DNA of 64,000 nt from Mactra quadrangularis (GCA_025267735.1 CM046294.1:37045222-37109221), one strand, 5' to 3'. Shown: positions 1-7,708, numbered from the stretch's first letter. The notes: a model not told the origin generated them from the sequence alone. A program made the numbers and translations.

Positions 1-205
1 TTGGGTGATCTACAATGCACCCGTAGCAATCCTCTCTCACTTTTTGGTATATCAATGATTGTAATTCTTCTACGACATGATGATTTAAATTGTCCTTTAA
101 AAACTCAGTCCGTGAGCTTTCACAACACGGAAAAGTAAACAGTTCTATTTCAAATTGTTGTCCTTCACTGATTTCAATTTCATCACACATCATGTCTTCA
201 CTCAT
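1..205 (-). CDS. Conserved small Polinton protein, partial (C-terminus outside window)
   Basis: The first 68 residues of an open frame begin at ATG 205 and run off the left edge without a stop. The start lies 2 nt after the MCP stop, so the spacing fits the packed gene order. The protein is acidic at the N-terminus (MSEDMMCDEIEISEGQQ) and reaches a Cys-rich stretch, CYGCIVDHP, at residues 60-68. A CYGC-x2-DHP segment downstream of the capsid gene is a pattern I recall from other animal Polintons, but its function is unknown to me. The frame is too short for the usual ORF cut-off. I assign no function. Confidence 0.7.
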   Translation of the reverse strand, partial: MSEDMMCDEIEISEGQQFEIELFTFPCCESSRTEFLKDNLNHHVVEELQSLIYQKVREDCYGCIVDHP

Positions 206-207
206 CT

Positions 208-1506
208 TCAATAGTCTAGTATCACTTCTCTGTACGAATTGATTTCAATCTGATTGTCGTATTCAGCATACACAATAACGTTGATAGCTGCATCAAGGGC
301 TCGAGAGAAATGAAACTCTAAACGTAGATTTCCTGTCTTTATAGGATGAAGCTGTCCTTCTTCTGCACCTTGATCCGCCGTCAAATCTATACCCCACAGT
401 GTATAACCGTTTCTGTAATCGTTCAAACTAATACCCATGGATCTATTGACTCCAAGGGAGCCCGTGGCTTGATACAAGGACATGTAGGAACGTAAACATT
501 CTCCGCTCGCAAAGTTGGGTTGAAAGGCTTTGTTGTGTATACTTTTACCATCAATACTGACTTCCAGCTGATTCAAATTAAAATGTTGGAAATTGAAAGG
601 GTTGCTATCAGGATTTCCATTCATATCTCCATTGCTCACCATACCAATGATCAATCGTTTTGGCAGTTGTCCTTGAAAAAGATGATCTTCAATCTTGGAT
701 CGTTGACCTCCAGGAATTGTGAATGTTTTGACTTCAGCTCGTTTGATCGGAATTTTCATATTATGTTGAGCAATCTGCTGATTGAGCTGTGTAGCTACGA
801 TGGGTAGTAAATCCACGGTTCGCACATTGAATCCAGCTTGTGTAAACTGAACTTTGCCAGTAGATGTGCCAATCAAACAAAAGTTGGCTGAAGCTCTGTT
901 TAAGCGTAAACGTATTTCAACACCATTGGGAATATATTTTTCTTGCATGACCAAATCTAAATGAAGTCGTCCACAGAGTTCTAACGTACGACTTTGATGT
1001 ATCTGTAGTCTTCGGTGAACATAACCTTTGTTATCTCCATTATATACTCGGGTATTCATCTGGCCTGCCGTATCTTCAGCCCATAGCTCCAATCCTTGTA
1101 ATTGAGTTTGTTTACATCCTTTGGTGTAGGAAAGTAAGTTTTCAATGTACGCGCGATACGCATACGTATCGGCATTACTGGTAATCAGTTTATTGTTCAA
1201 GTAGACATCAATACTGCTGAATAAACTGTGAAAGAAATTGTTGACAGGAGCCAATTCTGCATCATTTTCTAAATTATCTCCATTTTCTTGCACCACTTTG
1301 ACTTTTAAATACAAGTACGATTGATTTAAATCTGTCCACTTTTCTGTCTGTGCAGGAATCACAAATTCAATAGGTGCGTTGTTATCCAAAGTAGATATAG
1401 GGTAATGTTCAGTCCATTGACCCTCTTGCATGGCTGTCATGGTAGGTGGAACAAATCCTACATCCAATTCTGTCTTACTGCATTCGCATGAACCGTGTTG
1501 CATCAT
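208..1506 (-). CDS. Major capsid protein, double-jelly-roll type (F54H12.2-like)
   Basis: This 432-residue protein matches the family often annotated in invertebrates as uncharacterized protein F54H12.2-like, which is the Polinton/adintovirus major capsid protein. Features seen are the PIEFVIPAQTEKWTDLNQSYLYLKVKV strand region near residues 45-71 (split here: PIEFVIPAQ then TDLNQSYLYLK), the FFHSLFSSIDVYLNNKLI segment near 91-108, and a C-terminal half that repeats a beta-rich pattern and ends in a HFSRALDAAINVIVYAEYDN stretch. Two stacked jelly rolls would form pseudohexameric capsomers of an icosahedral shell. The ATG is the first of two tandem ATGs and overlaps the PX-like stop by 4 nt (ATGA). 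Length is close to that usual for the family. The gene is intact. Confidence 0.9.
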   Translation of the reverse strand: MMQHGSCECSKTELDVGFVPPTMTAMQEGQWTEHYPISTLDNNAPIEFVIPAQTEKWTDLNQSYLYLKVKVVQENGDNLENDAELAPVNNFFHSLFSSIDVYLNNKLITSNADTYAYRAYIENLLSYTKGCKQTQLQGLELWAEDTAGQMNTRVYNGDNKGYVHRRLQIHQSRTLELCGRLHLDLVMQEKYIPNGVEIRLRLNRASANFCLIGTSTGKVQFTQAGFNVRTVDLLPIVATQLNQQIAQHNMKIPIKRAEVKTFTIPGGQRSKIEDHLFQGQLPKRLIIGMVSNGDMNGNPDSNPFNFQHFNLNQLEVSIDGKSIHNKAFQPNFASGECLRSYMSLYQATGSLGVNRSMGISLNDYRNGYTLWGIDLTADQGAEEGQLHPIKTGNLRLEFHFSRALDAAINVIVYAEYDNQIEINSYREVILDY

Positions 1507-1871
1507 TTTTGATCAAATATGTCGTGAGGTCTTGACTTCTTGACACTTGAACGTCTAGGTTTAGAATGAACTCTTTTCTTTGGGTGTGTGGGTTTTGTAC
1601 GTTTGGCAGGAACAACAGCTTTGAGTAATTGTTCACCCATGTTTTTAAGCATGTTAGCCCCACGTTTTCTCGCCACTTCTTTAGGTTTGGAGCCTGTCAT
1701 TAAATCTTGCACAGCCCCTTTTCCTTGACGAACTGCTTCATGTTTTAACGTTTTCATTCCAGTTTTGAACAAGGGTTGTAGTAGAGGCATGACATTTTTC
1801 ATAGCTTTTTTAAACACGGATCCTAAACCATGTCCATATTGACGAGCTTGACCTTTGTAAATGGGTATCAT
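1503..1871 (-). CDS. Small basic core protein, adenovirus pX/Polinton PX-like
   Basis: A 122-residue, strongly basic protein. The N-terminus MIPIYKGQARQYGHGLGSVF, followed by a helical KKAMKNVMPLLQPLFKTG segment, is the usual layout of the small Polinton protein compared with the adenovirus X core protein. The C-terminal third is Lys/Arg/Pro-rich (PAKRTKPTHPKKRVHSKPRR), as expected for a DNA-condensing virion protein or a nuclear localisation signal. It sits between capsid and penton genes, with 4-nt ATGA overlaps at both its start and its stop. The DNA-packaging role is inferred from composition and position. The family assignment rests on pattern recognition alone. Confidence 0.75.
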   Translation of the reverse strand: MIPIYKGQARQYGHGLGSVFKKAMKNVMPLLQPLFKTGMKTLKHEAVRQGKGAVQDLMTGSKPKEVARKRGANMLKNMGEQLLKAVVPAKRTKPTHPKKRVHSKPRRSSVKKSRPHDIFDQK

Positions 1872-2692
1872 TGTTTCTGTCGAATATGAACTTTTACCAT
1901 CGACTTCCCGTGCACAAAATGAATGTGTTTGCCTGTGTCTCCCCTTATATTTATATGAATAGTGTCAAAATCGGCTTTGGCAAGAGGAACATAGTGTAAA
2001 TTCAAAAATTCGAAATGAATGTGGGGATTACTCCCTGCTTTAGTCACCGATTCAAATGGAACCACGCGTAGAATGGGGGCTTCTATATTTCCTAACAAAG
2101 TGTAAGAGGCAAGATCAGAATACACAAATAAATGATTATGTCCCATATGCACATCTACACCATAAGGAAATGGATTTTTATTGTCTTTAAAATACACAGT
2201 AGTAGACTCATTTGGATCTCCCCCTAGTTTTATGAACAGATCAGGATGAAATTGAATACCCAATTCATCCGAACTGGCCATTTTCACTGTTTTACTAATA
2301 TTGGAAAAACTCATCACCAATGTAAGATTGTGTTTTTTTAAAATACCTCCAATATAATTTTTAATCGTTTCATCAATCGTTTGAATGAGATGTTGTGGTG
2401 TTACATAAGTTGCAGGCGGAATAGATAAACATAAACCTTGAGCACAATGTTCAGGAAGTTCACTCAATGCTCTGCGAACATTTTCATCTTGACTGACAAT
2501 GTAAAATGTTCCTTCCTCTTGTGTAATATTTATGACTTGACTTGGTACAATTAATTCGACTAGAGCAATTTCCCAATCTTGTTTATTTAAATGTACAGGT
2601 TTGATCAATTTTGTACGAAAACAACATTGTTTATTATCAGGAAACAAATCTGTAGAACTATCACTCATTAATGTAATGTAAAAAGAACTCAT
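1868..2692 (-). CDS. Penton (minor capsid) protein, single jelly roll
   Basis: A 274-residue protein that opens with SFYITLMSDSSTDLFPDNKQ and continues with LNKQDWEIALVELIVPSQ. This N-terminal signature (short strand, aspartate/serine loop, FPDN, then WEVAL-type strand) is typical of the Polinton penton protein. The rest is beta-rich with no transmembrane segment. Pentons occupy the fivefold vertices of the capsid and interact with the MCP encoded two genes downstream. The start codon overlaps the stop of the membrane-protein gene by 4 nt. The length is usual for the family and the frame is intact. Confidence 0.85.
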   Translation of the reverse strand: MSSFYITLMSDSSTDLFPDNKQCCFRTKLIKPVHLNKQDWEIALVELIVPSQVINITQEEGTFYIVSQDENVRRALSELPEHCAQGLCLSIPPATYVTPQHLIQTIDETIKNYIGGILKKHNLTLVMSFSNISKTVKMASSDELGIQFHPDLFIKLGGDPNESTTVYFKDNKNPFPYGVDVHMGHNHLFVYSDLASYTLLGNIEAPILRVVPFESVTKAGSNPHIHFEFLNLHYVPLAKADFDTIHINIRGDTGKHIHFVHGKSMVKVHIRQKQ

Positions 2693-2931
2693 GTTGATTT
2701 AGGTTTATTAAATTTCAAAGAAGGATTTGGTAAAATATAACCCAAAGAGCTGCTTAATAATAAAAGCCACAATTCACGATCAGGACGTTGAAAACATAAA
2801 TTAAATAAAGACACAGAGATAATAATAAATACCACCACAATTTGTGAGATAAACGTAACTTTGTTTTTGGGTTCACAAGGTTTAATGACGGTGGGGTCCA
2901 CTTGAATACTGGCACTATCTGTCTGAGACAT
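2689..2931 (-). CDS. Small two-helix membrane protein of Polintons
   Basis: An 80-residue protein from ATG 2931. I prefer this start to the in-frame ATG at 2973 because the upstream one would overlap the integrase by 35 nt, while 2931 lies just after the integrase stop at 2939. The N-terminus is hydrophilic (MSQTDSASIQVDPTVIKP). A hydrophobic segment follows at about residues 27-45 (ISQIVVVFIIISVSLFNLCF), and a second at about 53-66 (ELWLLLLSSSLGYIL) before a basic tail. A small membrane protein next to the penton gene is common in these elements. Its role in the virion or in egress is unknown. Confidence 0.65.
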   Translation of the reverse strand: MSQTDSASIQVDPTVIKPCEPKNKVTFISQIVVVFIIISVSLFNLCFQRPDRELWLLLLSSSLGYILPNPSLKFNKPKST

Positions 2932-2938
2932 GATGTTT

Positions 2939-4012
2939 TTATACAAGATAAGATTCTGGTATCCAACTATCAAATTTAGAAGGATAGCCTTTCCAATGTA
3001 CTTTTATTTCCCGTATCTTTTTTCCACCTACACTCCTCTGACGCCGATCAAGAACTGATTCAATTTCGTAAATGTCACTATCAAATATAGGTTGAATTTC
3101 CGAAACATAAAAAGAGCCTAATATTTTCTCACCTTCTAAATCTTCTAATTTAAAAGTGGGAGGTTGGGTTTTGGACACACGTACTACTTTAAATATTTCA
3201 GTGGTCCAATTGGGTAAATAACCTTTGTCAAATGTACGTTTTGTTTTATTCAAACGTACTCGATCTCCCACCTGAATGGTGTGGGATGAACTTTGTTTTT
3301 TCTTACCGTACAAGGCATTAGAGACTTGGGCTTCATTTTGTGCATTGACAGAAGCTGGTGTTCTTTGAATGCTACGATGAAACCGATGATTATAACTATG
3401 AACCAGTTTAGGCAATATGTCTACATAGCGCCGTGTATTTTCATGAGTGAAATATTTCCACATACGTGTTTTCAATGTACGTTGAAACCGTTCAACAACA
3501 CTTGCTTTGGTTTCTGGATTTTCAGTGGTGAAAAAATGAATACCCGATTTTTTAAGAAACTGTTGAAATGCATGATTTTTAAATTCAGTTCCTTTATCGG
3601 TTTGCAGAGCTTTAGGTTTTCTTGGAATAGAACTAAATGCTTGAATAAGTGTATTGCCTGTTTTATTTTCAATAGGAATGACCCAAGCATATTTTGAAAA
3701 AACATCAATAACACAAAGTAAATAACGATAAGGTTTATTAAATTGTGCCAATGATTGCATATCAGCTAAATCAGCTTGCCATTGATGATCAATCCCTGCT
3801 ACTACGGTTGCTCTTCTGGAAAATTTACGCCGTATAGGTTTATGCAGAGTGTAGGTGTTCTCTCCTTTTAACCAGGATTTCACTTGATTCAAAGTGATAG
3901 ATTTTAATTGGCGTCTTGCAGCTTTGTACAGAGCTTGTATTCCACCAAATGCTGCTGGATTTGCAGGATTGTAATAGATGGAACGTAACACTTTCTTTAA
4001 TAAGGATCCCAT
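2939..4012 (-). CDS. Polinton integrase, retroviral-type DDE with C-terminal chromodomain
   Basis: This 357-residue rve-family integrase inserts element DNA into the host chromosome in the nucleus. The N-terminus NPANPAAFGGIQALYKAARR is characteristic of the F54H12.3-like family. The catalytic triad is D81 (in WQADLADM), D139 (in LQTDKGTEF) and E174 (in KASVVERFQRTLK). The segment YNHRFHRSIQRTPASV follows, then an SH3-like region around 246-300 (VGDRVRLNKTKRTFDKGY). A chromodomain occupies about 314-357 (YEIESVLDRR, then IKVHWKGYPSKFDSWIPE). The chromodomain probably directs integration to modified chromatin. All catalytic residues are present, so the enzyme looks functional. Its start lies inside the last codons of the preceding gene (16-nt overlap). 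Confidence 0.95.
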   Translation of the reverse strand: MGSLLKKVLRSIYYNPANPAAFGGIQALYKAARRQLKSITLNQVKSWLKGENTYTLHKPIRRKFSRRATVVAGIDHQWQADLADMQSLAQFNKPYRYLLCVIDVFSKYAWVIPIENKTGNTLIQAFSSIPRKPKALQTDKGTEFKNHAFQQFLKKSGIHFFTTENPETKASVVERFQRTLKTRMWKYFTHENTRRYVDILPKLVHSYNHRFHRSIQRTPASVNAQNEAQVSNALYGKKKQSSSHTIQVGDRVRLNKTKRTFDKGYLPNWTTEIFKVVRVSKTQPPTFKLEDLEGEKILGSFYVSEIQPIFDSDIYEIESVLDRRQRSVGGKKIREIKVHWKGYPSKFDSWIPESYLV

Positions 4013-4674
4013 TTTTCAGTCTTGAGATCTGTAGGACTGGAAAAACTTTCATAAAATTGATCTTCTTCGTCCTCGTCTTCCACGTTGTCATCTAACTGTT
4101 GAATCCAATTCCAACGTCTTTTATTTCCTACCACTTCTTGAGGCACGTTCACTTCTCTTAATCCACGTGAAAACTGTTCCCAACCACGAGGGTTGGAGCT
4201 TTTTCTTTGACGTAATACATCATTGACTAAATCAATAATATTGGATCCTGCTACAGGTTTTCCATCATATTCTAAAACACCTTGTTCATTCCATGACATA
4301 TGAGGATGTTGTTTTAACATGTTGATTAAAAGTTCAGCTTTACGCCGCATAGTGCGTGGTACACTTTCTACAATTTGATCTTTCAATGTCGTTGTTGTTG
4401 GTGGCGGTGGTGTTGGTGCTGCTGAAGGCATTACCGTTGCTTTTGGTGTACGAGCTCTTTCATGCGATTGTTGAAATTTATGTAACACTTCACCATATTG
4501 TCTAGCTTTTTCTGAGGGTGATAAAGTATCTTCATTTAACACATGATTCATTTCATTTTCTAATTGAGCTGTTTGGGTGACTTGAGGAGAAGGTGGTAAA
4601 CGAGGTCGTTGTTGTGTTTTCCATCGTTGCATCTCTTCCAACACTTTGAAAGGAACAATAGCCATTTTCTTCAT
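3997..4674 (-). CDS. Conserved Polinton protein of unknown function (PY-type)
   Basis: A 225-residue protein that begins MKKMAIVPFKVLEEMQRW. A Pro/Thr-rich linker (PTPPPPTTTT) lies near residues 88-97. A conserved C-terminal block around 105-185 contains KAELLINMLKQHPHMSWNEQ, GKPVAGSNIIDLVNDVLRQR and NPRGWEQFSRGLREVNVP, which I recognise as a recurrent module of animal Polintons without assigned biochemistry. The tail is very acidic (DDNVEDEDEEDQ). The acidic tail beside several basic proteins suggests a chaperone or assembly role, but that is speculation. It starts with a 4-nt overlap with the upstream gene and its stop lies 16 nt inside the integrase gene. Confidence 0.7.
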   Translation of the reverse strand: MKKMAIVPFKVLEEMQRWKTQQRPRLPPSPQVTQTAQLENEMNHVLNEDTLSPSEKARQYGEVLHKFQQSHERARTPKATVMPSAAPTPPPPTTTTLKDQIVESVPRTMRRKAELLINMLKQHPHMSWNEQGVLEYDGKPVAGSNIIDLVNDVLRQRKSSNPRGWEQFSRGLREVNVPQEVVGNKRRWNWIQQLDDNVEDEDEEDQFYESFSSPTDLKTEKWDPY

Positions 4675-5075
4675 AATTTCTTGACTAATTGAGCAACTCC
4701 ACCACTTAATGCACCGGCAGCAACTGCTTTTGCAATGACAGGAGCTAATGCTAACAAGGGTAATATACCTCCCTTTTGATTCAGTACACGTTTCTTCTTT
4801 TGAATAGATGTTTTCTTATCAGCTAATAATCGGAGGTGTTGACACTTTGGCCTCAACTTGCGCTTTTGAGCTGGAGTCAATGTCACATTCCCTTTTAAAA
4901 TGTTACTACAACATTCTGAGATACAATTGATCAGTTCTGAAGGTGCATGATGAATCATCTGTTTTCGATAGGCTTCTGGGGCTTGAGCTAAACCAAGCAT
5001 CACATGCCCATACTTTTTCACAAGTGGTTGCTTTCGTGTCATGATGATAACTAAATCAAGTGTTGTACTGCTCAT
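4671..5075 (-). CDS. Conserved Polinton protein with amphipathic/hydrophobic C-terminus
   Basis: This 134-residue basic protein has a helical region at 47-100 (ELINCISECCSNILKGNVTL, then TPAQKRKLRPKC and KKTSIQKKKRVLNQKGG) followed by a hydrophobic Gly/Ala-rich tail (ILPLLALAPVIAKAVAAGAL). The layout LILA.. - NVLKGNVPLT - K..L - GG-hydrophobic is a recurring Polinton protein. The hydrophobic tail could be membrane-active in the manner of adenovirus protein VI, but no direct similarity is claimed. The N-terminal half of the next gene upstream (5072-6112) has the same layout, so the two may be duplicates. Both ends are ATGA overlaps. Confidence 0.65.
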   Translation of the reverse strand: MSSTTLDLVIIMTRKQPLVKKYGHVMLGLAQAPEAYRKQMIHHAPSELINCISECCSNILKGNVTLTPAQKRKLRPKCQHLRLLADKKTSIQKKKRVLNQKGGILPLLALAPVIAKAVAAGALSGGVAQLVKKL

Positions 5076-6112
5076 GACTTATATAACATTTCTAAAGCTT
5101 TTAAAGCCTCTGCTGTGGATGGATCTTTGGGAGGAGACTGAGATAGTAAACGTTGTATTCCTCTTCGCATTAAATCTTGCATGCCATCTACAGGTGTAGC
5201 AGATGTTGGCATCATTCTTCTTAATCCTTGTCTCATTAATTCTTGTTTCACCATATCTGCATCAATGGTTTGGGTTAAAGGTGAAAATCGAGCTATCAAA
5301 GTAGAGGGTTCACTTCTTGAACTATTTCTCGAACTGTTTCTTGAACTATTTCTTGAACTCAAACTACGACTTGGTGTAGAATTAAAACTTCTTGTTGGCG
5401 TATGACTTGCTGAATTTCTTGGTGAATTAAAACTTCTTGATGGTGTAGAATTAAAACTTCTTGCTGGCGTATGACTGTTTCTTGATGGAGTAGAATTGAA
5501 ACTTCCAATTGGCGTATGTCTTACTGAACTTCTTGTTGAACTGAAACTTCTTGTTGGCGTATGTCTTGATGAACTTCTGGTTGAACTGAAACTTCTTGTT
5601 GGCGTATGTCTTGATGAACTACTGGTTGAGGGTGGTGTTTTATGAGCAATATACCCCGTTGTTTTCTGTGCCATTTTCTTTTTCACAGGTTTCTTTTTAG
5701 TTGTTTTCTTAGTGGACTTTTTAGCAGTTTTCTTAGCAGTGGTCTTTTTCGCAGAGGTCTTTTTAGCTGTTTTCTTAGGACCAAATTTGCGTATTGTCTT
5801 TTGACCATTCCATCGTAATAAACTGCGTATCATCACTCCACCCAGAAATCCACTCCCGCCTGGTTTTAAAATCAATTGACGTTTTGTGTCTAAATCAATG
5901 GTGTCATCTTGTAACTGCTCTAATTCATGGCGATGTTTTTCCATGAAATTAAGAGTTTGTTTAGGAAGTTTTACTTTCTTTTGTAAAATAATTTGTGCAG
6001 CAAGTGTAAACCATTTCACCATTTCCTTTAATCCCGAGCGTAATAATTGTTCACGGGTGTCAGGATTCTTTTCCCGACTCAAATGAACAAGAGACTGAGC
6101 TATAGCTTCCAT
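5072..6112 (-). CDS. Histone H1-like Lys-rich and Ser/Arg-repeat Polinton protein
   Basis: A 346-residue protein. I start it at ATG 6112 because the open frame upstream to 6139 begins with TTG, and ATG 6112 has a strong context (A at -3, G at +4). Residues 25-100 form a helical block ending in KRQLILKPGGSGFLGGVM that resembles the 134-residue neighbour. Residues 113-146 are a (K)KTAKK-type array like the tail of histone H1. Residues about 162-275 are repeats of the kind RHTPTRSFSSTRSS, then SRNSSRNSSR, an SR-type low-complexity segment that may be phosphorylated. The C-terminus is helical (ELMRQGLRRMMPTS, RRGIQRLLSQ). It probably binds DNA in the virion; this is inferred from composition. Confidence 0.7.
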   Translation of the reverse strand: MEAIAQSLVHLSREKNPDTREQLLRSGLKEMVKWFTLAAQIILQKKVKLPKQTLNFMEKHRHELEQLQDDTIDLDTKRQLILKPGGSGFLGGVMIRSLLRWNGQKTIRKFGPKKTAKKTSAKKTTAKKTAKKSTKKTTKKKPVKKKMAQKTTGYIAHKTPPSTSSSSRHTPTRSFSSTRSSSRHTPTRSFSSTRSSVRHTPIGSFNSTPSRNSHTPARSFNSTPSRSFNSPRNSASHTPTRSFNSTPSRSLSSRNSSRNSSRNSSRSEPSTLIARFSPLTQTIDADMVKQELMRQGLRRMMPTSATPVDGMQDLMRRGIQRLLSQSPPKDPSTAEALKALEMLYKS

Positions 6113-6145
6113 GATGGATAATGAACCAATGATCCTCAAGTGAGC

Positions 6146-6793
6146 CTATATATACACAACTGAAGCCCGATCTTCTCCTGTTAACCAATGATGAAATATA
6201 TCAGTTCTTAACCGATACGTGTCTGGGGTATGAGGATGAAAATCAATCAGTAAATACCCATGAGGTGTTGATACAGCATCTTGATAAGCTGCTATCAGAT
6301 GAGGAAGTTGAATCTGGTTGGCTAACACTTTAATTTGACCTTTATCTCTCGTGTTTTGAAACAAGATCATGTAATGTGCATTTAAACTCAAAGTGCGACT
6401 TGCTTTGGATGATTGAAATAAATTTTGTGTAATATAAATAACACTTGCATTGCGATGATGACCTTTACGTGTAAACCATAATTTGATTTTTTCTTCATCC
6501 TTTTCTCCCAACATGTCATCAAACACAATCAAATGAGGGATGGTTATATCATCCACAATGTCTTCATCATTCTCAGGAATACCCTGAATAAATTGAATCT
6601 GGGTTTCTTGCTCTTTTAACTGCGCATAAGCTGACTGCCATTCTTTGTAGCACCAAACAATACGTTCAGGTACTATATGAAATAAATCCGTTTTGTATTC
6701 CAACAGCTTTTTTACAAACTGTGTTTTTCCTGAGCCACTAGGACCCGAAATAAAAATATTGCATGGATGCTTAAAAAGTAAACTCTCTTCCAT
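6146..6793 (-). CDS. Genome-packaging ATPase (FtsK/HerA, A32-like)
   Basis: This 215-residue P-loop ATPase is expected to drive DNA into the capsid. The Walker A motif GPSGSGKT is at 17-24 directly after a short strand (CNIFISG). Walker B is LIVFDDM at 88-94. The sensor-type motif VIYITQNLF lies at about 118-126. The order and spacing match the Polinton/A32-like packaging ATPases. The RKGHHRN segment before the sensor may hold the arginine finger; this is inference. The size is normal for the family. Downstream is the Lys-rich protein gene after a 33-nt gap. Upstream is a 184-bp non-coding stretch. Confidence 0.9.
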   Translation of the reverse strand: MEESLLFKHPCNIFISGPSGSGKTQFVKKLLEYKTDLFHIVPERIVWCYKEWQSAYAQLKEQETQIQFIQGIPENDEDIVDDITIPHLIVFDDMLGEKDEEKIKLWFTRKGHHRNASVIYITQNLFQSSKASRTLSLNAHYMILFQNTRDKGQIKVLANQIQLPHLIAAYQDAVSTPHGYLLIDFHPHTPDTYRLRTDIFHHWLTGEDRASVVYI

Positions 6794-6977
6794 GACTGTA
6801 CATGAACAACTAACACATGAATCAGAGAAACATTTTTATTTAAACATTTTTCAAAACATGTTTTTATGAAATAACAAAACATCAATGATAAAACACCAAT
6901 GATAAACAGTTTTATAAACATTACAAACATCAATGATAAATAGCTTTTATAAACATGACAAACATTAATGACAAAGT
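6794..6977. repeat. Non-coding AT-rich spacer with short direct repeats
   Basis: This is the only spacer of note among the minus-strand genes. It contains three to four imperfect copies of a unit around catcaatgataaa joined by ttttataaacat (about 6,870-6,975). An AT-rich TTTAAATAAAA on the minus strand at about 6,834-6,844 could serve as a TATA-like element for the packaging ATPase gene. No credible ORF is seen; the 73-aa frame across 6,712-6,933 overlaps the ATPase and has no features. Confidence 0.5.
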
Positions 6978-7109
6978 TTAATCTAACAATTCATAGTCAT
7001 GTTTCAATTGTTCCATCACTTCGCGAGCTTCCCGTCTTATTTGATAAGTGTTTATCCAAAACTCTAAATCGTTCACACACGATAACAATGTGAATATCAA
7101 AGCAAACAT
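6978..7109 (-). CDS. Small 43-aa ORF with hydrophobic N-terminus
   Basis: An open frame from ATG 7109 to TAA 6978 encodes 43 residues: a hydrophobic start (MFALIFTLLSC) followed by a charged helix (YQIRREAREVMEQLKHDYEL). It could be a secreted or type II membrane micropeptide. It lies in the gene-sized gap between the CARD gene and the packaging ATPase, on the same strand. No family is recognised. The call rests on position, a reasonable composition and intact length only. Confidence 0.4.
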   Translation of the reverse strand: MFALIFTLLSCVNDLEFWINTYQIRREAREVMEQLKHDYELLD

Positions 7110-7130
7110 GTTTACTTATTAGAAATGGTT

Positions 7131-7162
7131 TCAACAATGAACACAATACTTTTGTTCAAGAG
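7131..7162. repeat. 32-bp direct repeat, copy 1 (left of CARD gene)
   Basis: This segment begins tcaacaatgaacacaatact and is identical over 32 bp to 7460-7491. This copy contains the TGA of the CARD gene (7156-7158). It would encode the last residues of the 82-aa protein if read in that frame, so it looks like a duplicate of that gene's 3' end left behind when the CARD gene entered. Confidence 0.95.
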
Positions 7163-7449
7163 TTTTTAATATTTGACATAAGAATGTCAGCGATATGGTT
7201 TAGTTTGTTTTGTAGGAGAGCCTCTATGAATATTCCGAAAGCACGAGGTCCTCGTCTCTGTAAAATGTAAAATAATTTCCTGTTTCTGCTGAAGTTTGAT
7301 CGTTCACACTCTATTTCTTCCCGCATACCAATAGTTAAAATACTGTTTTCCATGAGGTAGTCCATGATATTTAAAGTTTGTTCTGATGTTAGCAAACGAA
7401 TCAGAGATGTCCAACTTTTTCTAATGGCTCTTTTATGTATCTCATCCAT
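7156..7449 (-). CDS. CARD-only protein (caspase recruitment domain)
   Basis: A 97-residue protein consisting of a single death-fold domain. I start at ATG 7449 because MDEIHKRAIRKSWTSLIRLL is the normal CARD helix 1, and the 15 residues upstream overlap the neighbouring gene. The CARD signatures seen are the basic helix 1 (2-12), the acidic helix 3-4 block ILTIGMREEIECER (37-50), and the helix 5 motif RRGPRAFGIFIEAL (65-78). The last resembles the RGP-x-AF segment of caspase-2/RAIDD-type CARDs. A CARD without an effector domain would act as a dominant-negative or bait in apoptosome, caspase or innate-immune filaments. The gene is bracketed by a perfect 32-bp direct repeat. Domain identity is by eye; the inhibitory role is inference. 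Confidence 0.85.
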   Translation of the reverse strand: MDEIHKRAIRKSWTSLIRLLTSEQTLNIMDYLMENSILTIGMREEIECERSNFSRNRKLFYILQRRGPRAFGIFIEALLQNKLNHIADILMSNIKNS

Positions 7450-7459
7450 AATTAGAATG

Positions 7460-7491
7460 TCAACAATGAACACAATACTTTTGTTCAAGAG
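7460..7491. repeat. 32-bp direct repeat, copy 2 (right of CARD gene)
   Basis: Identical to 7131-7162. This copy lies in the 3' end of the 82-aa gene, where it encodes LEQKYCVHC and the stop codon. The repeat start-to-start distance is 329 bp, which just spans the CARD gene. Confidence 0.95.
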
Positions 7492-7708
7492 CATTTAAAA
7501 CACAATCTAAATTAACAATCTCTTTCCAATTCACTCCGTACACATGAGTATGATGTATTTGATTCACTACAAAAAGTGCCATGTCCAATTCTTCCAACAT
7601 TAAAGGTGAATTCATAAACTGTTGAATCCAGTCCCTATTATATACACCTTTGGGTATTTTCAAACGACATGCTAGCAATAATGCTTTGGTAATGATTCTA
7701 TTGCGCAT
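7460..7708 (-). CDS. Hypothetical 82-aa Polinton protein
   Basis: I start at ATG 7708 (MRNRIITKALLLACRL), which overlaps the stop of the F-box-like gene by 11 nt; an in-frame ATG at 7738 would lie deeper in that gene. The protein is mostly helical with a few Cys and His residues near the end (YCVHC). No family is recognised. Its last 32 nt are duplicated on the far side of the CARD gene. CARD and this gene are separated by only 10 nt. Confidence 0.55.
   Translation of the reverse strand: MRNRIITKALLLACRLKIPKGVYNRDWIQQFMNSPLMLEELDMALFVVNQIHHTHVYGVNWKEIVNLDCVLNALEQKYCVHC

Noticed and set aside
6712..6933. 73-aa hydrophobic ORF on the minus strand
   Set aside because: Half of it overlaps the packaging ATPase in another frame, and the rest is AT-rich repeat translated as Phe/Ile/Leu.
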